62,086 bases of DNA. Source: Melioribacteraceae bacterium. Its GTDB lineage: Bacteria > Bacteroidota > Ignavibacteria > Ignavibacteriales > Melioribacteraceae. Made by a program: the position numbers and the translations under genes. Within the stretch, counting starts at the first letter, position 1. Every line of letters starts with the position of its first letter. A model generated the notes under the pieces. The model was not told the DNA's origin. It worked only from the letters and a program-made list of their open reading frames with translations, and made no database searches. The stretch lies in assembly GCA_023230485.1 (NCBI GenBank), contig JALNXG010000014.1:1-62086 (forward strand), read 5' to 3'. Shown here in pieces: positions 43,795-52,613 of the stretch.

Positions 43795-46356
43795 ATGAAA
43801 ATGAAATACTTGTTATTATTTCTTCTTGGAATAGTTGGATTAATGTATGCTAATGGTGAGGAGAAAACTCATGTGAAAAAGATTGAAATTAATTCAGGCT
43901 GGCAATTTAAGCAATCGGATAAAGATGAATGGCTCCCCGCCACTGTGCCCGGAACCGTTCATACCGATTTGCTTAATAATAAATTAATTCCTGATCCATT
44001 TTATAGAAACAACGAAAAAGAACTTCAATGGATCGATAAAAAAGATTGGGAATATCGGACTAATCTTAAAGTCGATGAGAAAACATTATCGATGCAAAAG
44101 GTGGAATTAATTTTTAATGGTCTTGATACTTATGCAGATGTTTATATTAACGGCAATAAATTATTATCTGCAGATAATATGTTTAGAGAATGGAATTTAG
44201 ATGTAAAAAAATATTTGAAAGTTGGTGATAATGAATTAAGAATTTATTTCCATTCACCTGTAAAGATTGACGTTCCAAAGATTGCGGCAATGGGTTATCA
44301 GCTTCCGGCAATAAATGATCAAAGTGAAAATGGTGAATTAGGGGATAAAAAAATTAGTATCTTCGCACGAAAGGCACAGTATCATTACGGTTGGGATTGG
44401 GGTCCTCGTTTTGTTACTTCCGGTATTTGGCGACCAATTTATCTTCGTGCTTATGATTCGTTTGTGATAGAAAATATTTATTTAGTTCCGAATAGTATAT
44501 CTGAACAATTAGCTAATGTTGTGGCTCATCTCGAAATCAATTCTATTATTAATGATAATGTAATTTTAAGAATTAATGCTGATGGTAGAGAATATGTTTC
44601 TAAAAATGTTCGACTATTACCAGGAATAAATAAGGTATCTGCAGTATTTGAAATTACAAAACCAAATTTGTGGTGGCCTAATGGACTTGGTGAGGCATAT
44701 TTATATGATGTAAATGCAACAATAAATCACTTAGATAAATCGTTTGACTTCATCAATGAAAAGATGGGTTTGCGAACAGTTGAAGTTATTCGTGATAAAG
44801 ACGCTATCGGAACAAGTTTTTATTTTAAGGTAAACGGTCATCCGGTATTTATGAAGGGTGCGAATTATATTCCGCAGGATAATTTTCTTACACGTGTAAC
44901 AGATAAAGATTACGAAGGGGTAATAAAATCAGCAGTGGATGCTAATATGAATATGCTCCGTGTATGGGGTGGCGGCATTTATGAAAACGACATTTTTTAT
45001 GAATTATGTGATAAGAACGGAATAATGGTATGGCAAGATTTTATGTTCGCATGCAGTATGTATCCGGGCGATGAGAAATTTCTTAATAGCGTAAAAGAAG
45101 AAGCGATTGATAATGTTAAGCGATTACGCAATCATCCATCGATTGCCATTTGGTGCGGAAATAATGAGAATGAAGATGGTTGGAATTATTGGGGATATAA
45201 AACACCATTTACAGAAGAACAACAGATAAATATTTACAATTCGTATAAAGAAAAATTCTTTAATATAATTCCTAGCGTTGTAAAAGAATTTGATGGTACA
45301 AGATTTTACTGGCCATCATCTCCTAATTCAGATTTCGGAAGAGCTTCTAATATGTCATCAGGGGACTTGCATTATTGGGGTGTGTGGCATGGGAAAGAAC
45401 CGTTTGAAAATTTCCAAAATAAAATTGGCAGATTTATAAGTGAATATGGCTTCCAATCATTCCCTGAATTTAAGACTGTAAAATCATATACTATACCTGA
45501 AGATTGGAATATCGAATCGGATGTAATGATGTCGCATCAAAGAAGTGGTATCGGAAATTTAAGAATTCGTGATTACTTAAATATGTATTACAAAACGCCG
45601 AAAGATTTTGAAACATTTCTGTATGTCGGACAGGTGTTACAGGGATATGGAATAAAGCAAGCGATAGAAGCACATCGCCGAGCAATGCCGCAGAATATGG
45701 GCACTCTTTATTGGCAGATTAATGATTGCTGGCCTGTTGCATCATGGTCAAGTACAGATTATTATAAACGTTGGAAAGCAATGCATTACGAAGCAAAGAA
45801 GGGATATAAAGAGATTATGATTTCGCCGATCCTTAAAGATGGTTTCGTAAATGTAACGATTGTATCGGATAGATTAGAACCAGTCGGTGCACAGCTAATT
45901 ATAAAGTCTTATGACTTTTTGGGAAAGGAATTATTTTCGCAAACTCTTCCGATTGAAATAAAAGCTAATACGAGTGCGAATTACTTAACACTTTTACCGA
46001 AGGATTTATTAACTGGAGTTGATGAATCGAAAGTGGTTGTAGTTACTGAAGTAAAAATTGATGGTAATGTAGTTACTGATAATATGCTTTATTTCAAACA
46101 GCCGAAAGATTTAGCTCTCACTAAGCCGGATGTAAAAATGAATGTGAAGAAATCGGGCAATGGATATACTATTGAGCTTTCTACAAATATATTGGCAAAG
46201 AATGTTTATTTACAGATAGAGGAAGAAGGATTTTTCTCTGATAATTATTTTGATCTGCTTCCGGGAAGAAATGTTGTAATAAATTTTACATCCGAAAAAC
46301 CGGTAGAGAACTTAACCTCAAAAATTAAACTGATGACATTAACGGATAGCTACTGA
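43795..46356 (+). CDS. GH2 beta-mannosidase
   Basis: An 853-residue exported enzyme with a signal peptide (to about MYANG). It shows the GH2 sugar-binding and sandwich domains (ADVYINGNKLL, DWGPRFVTSGIWRP), then the catalytic barrel with acid/base E458 in WCGNNENEDGW and nucleophile E550 in FISEYGFQSFP. The GWDWGP and WGGGIYE motifs are typical of beta-mannosidases rather than beta-galactosidases. It removes terminal mannose from manno-oligosaccharides, probably in the periplasm. It is last in the five-gene operon, and a terminator begins 9 bases after its stop. Confidence 0.95.
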   Translation: MKMKYLLLFLLGIVGLMYANGEEKTHVKKIEINSGWQFKQSDKDEWLPATVPGTVHTDLLNNKLIPDPFYRNNEKELQWIDKKDWEYRTNLKVDEKTLSMQKVELIFNGLDTYADVYINGNKLLSADNMFREWNLDVKKYLKVGDNELRIYFHSPVKIDVPKIAAMGYQLPAINDQSENGELGDKKISIFARKAQYHYGWDWGPRFVTSGIWRPIYLRAYDSFVIENIYLVPNSISEQLANVVAHLEINSIINDNVILRINADGREYVSKNVRLLPGINKVSAVFEITKPNLWWPNGLGEAYLYDVNATINHLDKSFDFINEKMGLRTVEVIRDKDAIGTSFYFKVNGHPVFMKGANYIPQDNFLTRVTDKDYEGVIKSAVDANMNMLRVWGGGIYENDIFYELCDKNGIMVWQDFMFACSMYPGDEKFLNSVKEEAIDNVKRLRNHPSIAIWCGNNENEDGWNYWGYKTPFTEEQQINIYNSYKEKFFNIIPSVVKEFDGTRFYWPSSPNSDFGRASNMSSGDLHYWGVWHGKEPFENFQNKIGRFISEYGFQSFPEFKTVKSYTIPEDWNIESDVMMSHQRSGIGNLRIRDYLNMYYKTPKDFETFLYVGQVLQGYGIKQAIEAHRRAMPQNMGTLYWQINDCWPVASWSSTDYYKRWKAMHYEAKKGYKEIMISPILKDGFVNVTIVSDRLEPVGAQLIIKSYDFLGKELFSQTLPIEIKANTSANYLTLLPKDLLTGVDESKVVVVTEVKIDGNVVTDNMLYFKQPKDLALTKPDVKMNVKKSGNGYTIELSTNILAKNVYLQIEEEGFFSDNYFDLLPGRNVVINFTSEKPVENLTSKIKLMTLTDSY

Positions 46357-46364
46357 GTAGTCCT

Positions 46365-46402
46365 AATAAAACACTTTTACAATTTGTGAAGGTGTTTTTA
46401 TT
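46365..46402 (+). terminator. Terminator of the mannan hydrolase operon
   Basis: AATAAAACACTTTTAC (46365-46380) pairs with GTGAAGGTGTTTTTATT (46386-46402) with two wobbles and one bulge. The descending arm includes five Ts. Confidence 0.75.
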
Positions 46403-46432
46403 AAAATTTGATATAATAATGCAAATAGGAAA

Positions 46433-47482
46433 GTGATTAATTGGCGAGTAATTGGCTGGGGGTTAATTTTAGAATTAATTGTTGCACTTATTGTTTTTGT
46501 TGTTCCTATTGGCACTCAATTATTTTTAATAGTAAATGACGTAGTAAATAATGTATTAGAGAGTGCAAATTATGGTACATATTTTGTATTCGGAAAATTA
46601 GCATTGGGACCGGGTTCTATTTCTGCAAGTGGCGAAACTTCAATAGGATTTATATTGGCATTTCAGGGGTTAGCTGTGATTGTATTCTTTGCTGCTTTGG
46701 TTGGAATACTATATTATTTAGGAATAATGGGAAAAGTAATGAAAGCGTTTTCACTAATATTTTCCAAATTAATGGGGATAAGCGGAGCTGAATCACTTAG
46801 TTCTGCTTCAAGTATTTTTGTAGGTGTGGAAGCCGGTTTAGTTATAAAACCATATATAAGCAAAATGACACGCTCAGAATTAAACACAATATTAACAGTA
46901 GGAATGTCCACAATAGCATCAAGCATGCTAGCAGTTTATATAATGATCCTGAAAGGGTCTTTCCCAAATATAGCTGGGCATCTTGTATCAGCTTCTATAA
47001 TGAATGTCCCTGCGGCTATTATAATGTCTAAAATTCTTTTATTTGCAGGTTCGTATGTAAATAATTTATTTTCAATAAATATTGATTGGACTTTGAAAGG
47101 ATTGCTTGGATATATTTTCTATCCCCTTACATTATTAATAGGTATTCCTGTTAGCGATGCATGGGAGGCATCGAAAATAATTGGTGAGAGATTAATTTTA
47201 ACAGAAGTAACAGCATTCCAAGATTTGGCAATACAATTAAATTCTATTTCACCTATGGCACCACGTTCAGCAGTAATGGTTACTTATGCATTAACAGGAT
47301 TCGCACATGTTGCTTCGATTGCAATTTTCGTGGGGGGATATATTGCTATAGCTCCATCGAAGATAAAAGAGCTTAGTTCATTGAGTTTTCGTGCTTTAAT
47401 TGGAGCTACTCTTGCATGTCTTTTAACAGCAGCAATAGCGGGATTGTTTTTTACTAATAATTCAATCTTATTGGGACAGTAA
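46433..47482 (+). CDS. Concentrative nucleoside transporter (CNT/NupC family), short N terminus
   Basis: A 349-residue membrane carrier of the CNT family. It matches INWRVIGWGLILELIVAL near its N terminus, the LSSASSIFVGVEAGLVIKPY motif region, the GMSTIASSMLAVYI segment and the late APRSAVMVTYALTGFAHVASIA block. It imports nucleosides with Na+ or H+. The start is odd. GTG 46433 has AGGA only 2 bases before it, and family-like sequence (NRKVINWR) extends upstream of that codon until a TGA at 46409. CNT proteins normally have another 20-25 residues there. The N terminus is therefore either trimmed or starts at a non-standard codon. Adenosine deaminase follows 1 base after its stop. Confidence 0.85.
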   Translation: MINWRVIGWGLILELIVALIVFVVPIGTQLFLIVNDVVNNVLESANYGTYFVFGKLALGPGSISASGETSIGFILAFQGLAVIVFFAALVGILYYLGIMGKVMKAFSLIFSKLMGISGAESLSSASSIFVGVEAGLVIKPYISKMTRSELNTILTVGMSTIASSMLAVYIMILKGSFPNIAGHLVSASIMNVPAAIIMSKILLFAGSYVNNLFSINIDWTLKGLLGYIFYPLTLLIGIPVSDAWEASKIIGERLILTEVTAFQDLAIQLNSISPMAPRSAVMVTYALTGFAHVASIAIFVGGYIAIAPSKIKELSSLSFRALIGATLACLLTAAIAGLFFTNNSILLGQ

Positions 47483-47483
47483 T

Positions 47484-48518
47484 ATGTATGATAAAAACAC
47501 TGTAAACAATCAGATAATAAAAATGCCAAAATTAGAGTTACACCTTCATCTCGAAGGTGCTTTTTCTTTTGAGTTTTTATTTACTTTAATTAATAAATAT
47601 GGTGGTAATAGCGAAATAAAGAGTATAGACGAGCTTCGTAATAAATTTATTTTTAAGGATTTTAATCATTTTATTGAAATGTGGTATTGGAAGAATCAAT
47701 TCTTTAGAGAATATATCGATTTTGAGGAATTAGCTTTTAATACATTAAAAAATTTAGCAAAACAAAATGTTATTTATGCAGAATTATTTTTTTCTCCATG
47801 GGATTTTAGTTCGGCTGGATTTGAAATAGGCTTAATTGCAGAATCAATTATTAAAGGGGTAAAAAGAGGCGAGAAACAGTTTCCGATTCGGTGTAATTTG
47901 ATCGCTGATCTAGTAAGGAACTACGGGGCAAATAGTTCCTTAAAACGATTAGATGAGATTACACCATTTCTTAATAGTGGAGTAGTCGGGATTGGTTTGG
48001 GTGGTAGTGAAAAAGAATATCCTCCTAATTTATTTAAGGAAGTTTTCATAGAAGCAAAGAAGAGAGGATTCAGAACGACTGTCCATGCAGGGGAATCAGC
48101 CGGAGCTGATTCAATTTGGTCTGCAATATTAGATTGTAAAGCGGAGAGAATAGGGCATGGTGTAAGGGTGGTAGAGGACCCGATGCTGATTGACTATTTA
48201 ATAAAAAGAAAAATTTCACTTGAAGTCTGCATTACAAGTAATTTAAAGACAAGAGTATTCGATTCGATAGAAAAGCATCCATTTAAGTATTTAGATGAGA
48301 TGGGAGTTATGGTTACAGTTAATTCTGATGATCCTCCAATGTTTGGGTCAAATATTACAGAAGAACTTATCCTGCTTAATAAAGAATTTGGTTATGAAAT
48401 TAAGGATTTGGTGAGGTTAATGAAGAATTCTGTAAAAGCAGCATTTTTAGAAGCAAGTGATAAAAATATTTATATTAGCAAATTAGATAAGTTTTTAATT
48501 AGTGCATCTGAAGTTTGA
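47484..48518 (+). CDS. add: Adenosine deaminase
   Basis: A 344-residue cytosolic zinc enzyme converting adenosine and deoxyadenosine to inosine forms. Metal ligands are in LELHLHLEGAFS (H20, H22), the TVHAGESAG histidine and the VNSDDPP aspartates; the catalytic histidine is in RIGHGVRVVED. The start is ATG 47484, but ATG 47523 (MPKLELHLHLEGA) is a fair alternative closer to the usual family start. It is cotranscribed with the nucleoside transporter, giving a purine salvage pair. It has no evident link with the mannan genes on both sides. Confidence 0.94.
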   Translation: MYDKNTVNNQIIKMPKLELHLHLEGAFSFEFLFTLINKYGGNSEIKSIDELRNKFIFKDFNHFIEMWYWKNQFFREYIDFEELAFNTLKNLAKQNVIYAELFFSPWDFSSAGFEIGLIAESIIKGVKRGEKQFPIRCNLIADLVRNYGANSSLKRLDEITPFLNSGVVGIGLGGSEKEYPPNLFKEVFIEAKKRGFRTTVHAGESAGADSIWSAILDCKAERIGHGVRVVEDPMLIDYLIKRKISLEVCITSNLKTRVFDSIEKHPFKYLDEMGVMVTVNSDDPPMFGSNITEELILLNKEFGYEIKDLVRLMKNSVKAAFLEASDKNIYISKLDKFLISASEV

Positions 48519-48563
48519 TTAAAAAGATGCCATTCATTTGATAAATAATTAAGTGGGAAAGAT

Positions 48564-49190
48564 ATGTTTGGTATGCCGTTATTAGAGCTGTTTGGATATT
48601 TAGGAAGTGTAGTTATTGCAATTTCATTGATGATGAGCTCTATCGTAAAACTCAGGATCATTAATTTAACTGGTGCTTTAATATTTACTGTTTATGGTAC
48701 TCTTATCTCGGCATATCCAGTGGCTGTTCTTAATGGATTTATTGTAGTCGTAAATATCTATTATCTTTATGAAATGTTTAGCAGAAAAGAATTTTTTGAA
48801 ATTTTAGAAGTGAATAACGATTCCAATTATCTAAATTATTTTATAAAGTTCCATCAAAAAGATATTCTTTTATTCAATCCAAAATTCAATATTTCCGAAA
48901 TAAATAATTGGGTTACATTTTTTATTTTAAGTAATTCAGTAGCGGCCGGATTGGTTCTTTATAATAAAATCAATGACGATAGTCTCTTCGTAAAATTAGA
49001 TTATGCAATCCCGGGTTATAGAGATTTCAAAATCGGAAAATATGTCTATAATGAAATAAAGAAAGATAAGAGCGTAAAAAACATTTATACTGCTTATGGA
49101 AATGCTACACATAATGCTTATCTAAAAAAAATCGGATTCATAGAATCCGACGTAAATTCAGAAAAAGTAATGTATATGAAGAACGATTAG
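48564..49190 (+). CDS. YgjV-like membrane domain fused to a GNAT-like domain
   Basis: A 208-residue protein. Residues 1-75 hold three hydrophobic helices of the small YgjV-like/PQ-loop-like type (IVKLRIINLTGALIFTVYG, PVAVLNGFIVVVNIYYLY). Residues about 85-208 are soluble and read like an acetyltransferase-type fold (FILSNSVAAGLVLY, YAIPGYRDFKIGKYVYNE, then NATHNAYLKKIGF). I recognise the combination but no function. It follows add by 45 bases and is convergent with the epimerase gene, overlapping its 3' end by 4 bases. Confidence 0.65.
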   Translation: MFGMPLLELFGYLGSVVIAISLMMSSIVKLRIINLTGALIFTVYGTLISAYPVAVLNGFIVVVNIYYLYEMFSRKEFFEILEVNNDSNYLNYFIKFHQKDILLFNPKFNISEINNWVTFFILSNSVAAGLVLYNKINDDSLFVKLDYAIPGYRDFKIGKYVYNEIKKDKSVKNIYTAYGNATHNAYLKKIGFIESDVNSEKVMYMKND

Positions 49191-50530
49191 TTTTCGGCTG
49201 TTTTTTTCCAATGCTCAATAAATAATATGCTTTCTTCATTTTCGGAAAGCATATTTATGCAATTCATTAATGAGCGTCCGGTATGGTAAGTCCCTTTCCA
49301 GATACTTCCTTTCGGCTCAGATTTATAAAATGGTTCTTTTTCGAGTGAGCCCCAATACCAATCGCCATTTTCATGATCGATTAAATATTCTTTCACGTAC
49401 TCCCATTCTTTCCGAAATAGTTCTGCATACTTTTCTTGATTTGGAAATATTTTGGAAAATAGTAAAAGTGCATTAAGAGCTTCTGCCTGTTGCCACCAAG
49501 TTTTAGTGTCTTTTATTATAGTGCATTCTTCGTTATCTGCTAAGTAGTAACCTTCATCGAAGAATCCGCCTTTATCATCGTCCCAGCCATTCTCGATTGC
49601 GTGATCGATCATCTTCTTTGCGGCTTCAAGTGTATCTTTATCATTTTCAATGCCTAATGAGTGTGAAGCTTCGAGCATAAGAAAAGCAGTCTCATAATCA
49701 TGTCCGAATGATACGTGGTCTAATCTATAATTTTGTTCACGGATTTCTTTCGGCGCATTGCGAAAAGAAACGGGAGTCCAATCGCGCTCAAAGAATAATT
49801 GCAGATATCCTTTTGGATGAGTGATTGTATCACGAATAAGTTTTAATAAACCTGTAAGTTGTGTTTTAAGTTTTTCATCTTTCCATATATTATAAAGTTC
49901 TGTATAAGCTTCGAGCATGTGTATAGATGAATTTTGGTCTTTATACCCGCACTCAATAGCATCGGTAGCATAAGTTTTATATTCACTATTTTTATCGAAT
50001 GGCGTTCCATCTAGTGTTAGGAATTGAAAATAACCTTGATATTCCGGGTCATAAGCGTGGTCTTCAATCCATTGGAAAGATTTTTTTGCTTGCGCGATTG
50101 CATCACTATTTTTTGTTAAATGAAATAGAGCAGAGAGACCATAGATAGCGAAAGCATTTCCATAGGTTCTTTTTTCGGTACCCCAATTTTCTTTATTGCA
50201 AAGTCCGCCTTCTTTATTACGAATCTGGAAATAACCGCCGAAATTAGAATCCCAAAATTTATCCTTTATAAAATCAAGTCCATGTTCAGCCATTTTAAAA
50301 TAATTACCATCATCAAAAAATTTAGCGGCTTTCGAGAGTGTCCAGACATGGCGAGCTTGAGTAACAATCATTTTCTCTTGTTCGGGCATTAATTTCATAT
50401 CATTGGTAAGGTTAGTTAAATAACCACCCGATTCATTATCAATAACCAGAGGATACCATTTTGATAATAAATTTTCACTTAAGCTTATCATCATTTCGTT
50501 GGCTATTTTTTTCTGTGTCTCATTCGTCAT
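49187..50530 (-). CDS. AGE-family epimerase, probably cellobiose/mannobiose 2-epimerase
   Basis: A 447-residue cytosolic (alpha/alpha)6-barrel protein of the N-acylglucosamine 2-epimerase family, longer than GlcNAc 2-epimerases and close to cellobiose 2-epimerase in length. Marks are TQARHVWTLSKAAKF, RTYGNAFAIYGLSAL, HVSFGHDYETAFLMLEAS, WWQQAEALNALL and GRSLMNCIN. In mannan pathways the enzyme turns mannobiose into mannosyl-glucose for phosphorolysis. No mannosylglucose phosphorylase gene is in the window. The gene diverges from the GH5-like lipoprotein gene, with the region's operator between them. Confidence 0.85.
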   Translation of the reverse strand: MTNETQKKIANEMMISLSENLLSKWYPLVIDNESGGYLTNLTNDMKLMPEQEKMIVTQARHVWTLSKAAKFFDDGNYFKMAEHGLDFIKDKFWDSNFGGYFQIRNKEGGLCNKENWGTEKRTYGNAFAIYGLSALFHLTKNSDAIAQAKKSFQWIEDHAYDPEYQGYFQFLTLDGTPFDKNSEYKTYATDAIECGYKDQNSSIHMLEAYTELYNIWKDEKLKTQLTGLLKLIRDTITHPKGYLQLFFERDWTPVSFRNAPKEIREQNYRLDHVSFGHDYETAFLMLEASHSLGIENDKDTLEAAKKMIDHAIENGWDDDKGGFFDEGYYLADNEECTIIKDTKTWWQQAEALNALLLFSKIFPNQEKYAELFRKEWEYVKEYLIDHENGDWYWGSLEKEPFYKSEPKGSIWKGTYHTGRSLMNCINMLSENEESILFIEHWKKTAEN

Positions 50531-50654
50531 TGTTTATTCCGATTTTTAATCTAATAAGCAAAAATTGTGCTAGTAAATAGAAGATAGAATAATAAAAGAA
50601 AAGAGGCAATGGAGAGAAATAATATGGGCAAAAAGTATTATGTTAATGATATAA

Positions 50655-50673
50655 CTTTATTAAAATGATAAAA
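50655..50673. promoter_or_regulatory. Mannan-region operator, copy 2
   Basis: CTTTATTAAAATGATAAAA matches the palindrome at 36400 in 16 of 19 positions and keeps the right half-site (GATAAAA) intact. It is 124 bases from the epimerase start and 111 bases before ATG 50785, between the two divergent genes. Confidence 0.5.
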
Positions 50674-50784
50674 CTCATTTGAAAGAAAATCAGAGTTTAG
50701 AGATGAAATTTAATAATTTTATGTCGGCACAGTTTTAGCAGAATATAAAGGTTAAACACGATATCTGATAAAATGAGGAAGCCA

Positions 50785-52602
50785 ATGCAAAAAAGAACTT
50801 TTTTACTAATAACAATAATAATGAGCATGACTTTTGTACAATGTGCATCGTCTCAGTTTTCCAATTATGTAACGAGGAAAACCGATAAACTATATGATGG
50901 CGAAAAAGAAGTAAGATTCATTTCGTTCAATATACCTAATCTTCATTATGTAGAAGATTATCTTCCATTTGAAGGCACAAATCCGTGGCGTCTGCCTAAT
51001 GAATATGAAATCAGAGATGGTCTCAAAAGCATTAAGCAGTTAGGCGGTAAGGTAACACGAATTTATGTCCTTTCTGTGAAAAGAGCAGAGGATAGCCCCG
51101 ACATAATTCGCCACGTTGAAGGACCGGGGCAATTTAATGAAGAAGCATTCAAAACCTTGGATTTAGTGATGAAAGTCGCTAATGAAGAGGGAGTTCGCGT
51201 AATAATCCCATTTGTAGATAACTGGCATTGGTGGGGCGGACCGAAGGAATATGCGGCTTTTAGAGGAAAAGAAAAGGAAGCTTTCTGGACAGATAAAGAA
51301 GTAATTGAAGATTTTAAGAAGACCATCAATTTCTTAGTAAATAGGAAAAACAGTTATACAGGTGTAACATATAAAGAAGATAAAGCGCTATTTGCATGGG
51401 AAACAGGAAATGAATTAGAAGCTCCATTTTCATGGACAAAAGAGATAGCTGCTTATGTAAAGAGCTTAGATAATAACCACTTATTAGTTGAAGGTATAAG
51501 AGGGAAAGAATTAACCCAAGAAGCATTAGAGGATATAAATCTTGATATCTTATCTACCCACCATTATGGCGACCCAAAATTCTCACTTGAAGCAATCGAT
51601 AAAAATCAGAAGGTAGCGAAAGGGAAAAAGCCCTATTTCGTTGGTGAATATGGAATTATACCTACTCCCAAAATTAGAGAGATTACAGATAAGATTATTA
51701 ATGATGGACTAGCCGGTGGTATGATTTGGAGTTTGAGACCGAGAGTAAGAAGCGGCGGATTTTATCATCATTATGAATATAATAATGTTGAGTCATATCG
51801 CTTCCCGGGATTTGCCAGCGGAGATTGGTATGATGAAAAAGCAGTTTTAGAGATTGCACGCGAAAAAGCATTTCAGATTGATGGTTTACCGCAAGAACAG
51901 ATGCCAATACCGGAAACACCGGTTATGCTCGATATAAAAAATGTAGGTTTAATTTCTTGGCAGGGTTCAACCGGAGCGCAGTCTTATTCACTTGAAAGAA
52001 AAGAAGAATATGTAAATGATTGGATAGTGCTTGAGGCAAATGCAGATGACAGTAAATATCAGTATCGTCCTTTATTTAATGATAAAACAGCAGAATTTGG
52101 AAAACGTTATTTTTATAGAATAAATGCTAAGAACGAATCGGGAGCTTCAGGATATTCTATGACTGTGGGTCCGATAGAAGTAACAGAAAAAATGATTGTA
52201 GATGAAATGGAAAATTTCGAAGAAGTATTCCAGAAAGAGGGCGAATTAAAGCTTCTAGTATCAGAAGATATCCGTAAAGCAAAAGAAGATAGAAGCCGCT
52301 TAACTGGAAGTAACGGAAGTTATGTTATATACCAGATTCCCGGAAATGCTTTGAAAATTCAGGTGGATTATTTCGTTTCTAAACCGGATAGTGGGATTAG
52401 TTTATTAAAAGGAAGCTCGATGGCGGATTTGGAAGAATTTACTCCCGGTAAAGAAGTATTCTCATTCGCAAAAAATGATTATGGATTTTTTGATGCGGTG
52501 AGATTAACAGATAATATTTCGAATGAAGGTACGAAGTTTTTGAAAGTAAAATTAAATGATGGTGTTCAAATAAGCAGAATAGAAATCACATATAAAAAAT
52601 AA
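50785..52602 (+). CDS. GH5-like lipoprotein (mannanase-related) with Fn3-like module
   Basis: A 605-residue lipoprotein. ATG 50785 is preferred, with GAGGAAG upstream and lipobox FVQC (C20); the ATG at 50773 overlaps that ribosome site. A GH5-type barrel (about 35-385) shows FISFNIPNLHYVED, VTRIYVLS, FVDNWHWWGG, acid/base E210 in WETGNELEAPF, THHYGD and nucleophile E288 in YFVGEYGI. It resembles fungal/plant-type GH5_7 mannanases. An Fn3-like domain (about 390-470) and a C-terminal beta-sandwich (about 480-605) follow. It probably acts at the cell surface. The deacetylase gene begins 11 bases later. Confidence 0.85.
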   Translation: MQKRTFLLITIIMSMTFVQCASSQFSNYVTRKTDKLYDGEKEVRFISFNIPNLHYVEDYLPFEGTNPWRLPNEYEIRDGLKSIKQLGGKVTRIYVLSVKRAEDSPDIIRHVEGPGQFNEEAFKTLDLVMKVANEEGVRVIIPFVDNWHWWGGPKEYAAFRGKEKEAFWTDKEVIEDFKKTINFLVNRKNSYTGVTYKEDKALFAWETGNELEAPFSWTKEIAAYVKSLDNNHLLVEGIRGKELTQEALEDINLDILSTHHYGDPKFSLEAIDKNQKVAKGKKPYFVGEYGIIPTPKIREITDKIINDGLAGGMIWSLRPRVRSGGFYHHYEYNNVESYRFPGFASGDWYDEKAVLEIAREKAFQIDGLPQEQMPIPETPVMLDIKNVGLISWQGSTGAQSYSLERKEEYVNDWIVLEANADDSKYQYRPLFNDKTAEFGKRYFYRINAKNESGASGYSMTVGPIEVTEKMIVDEMENFEEVFQKEGELKLLVSEDIRKAKEDRSRLTGSNGSYVIYQIPGNALKIQVDYFVSKPDSGISLLKGSSMADLEEFTPGKEVFSFAKNDYGFFDAVRLTDNISNEGTKFLKVKLNDGVQISRIEITYKK

Positions 52603-52613
52603 AGAAGCCAATT

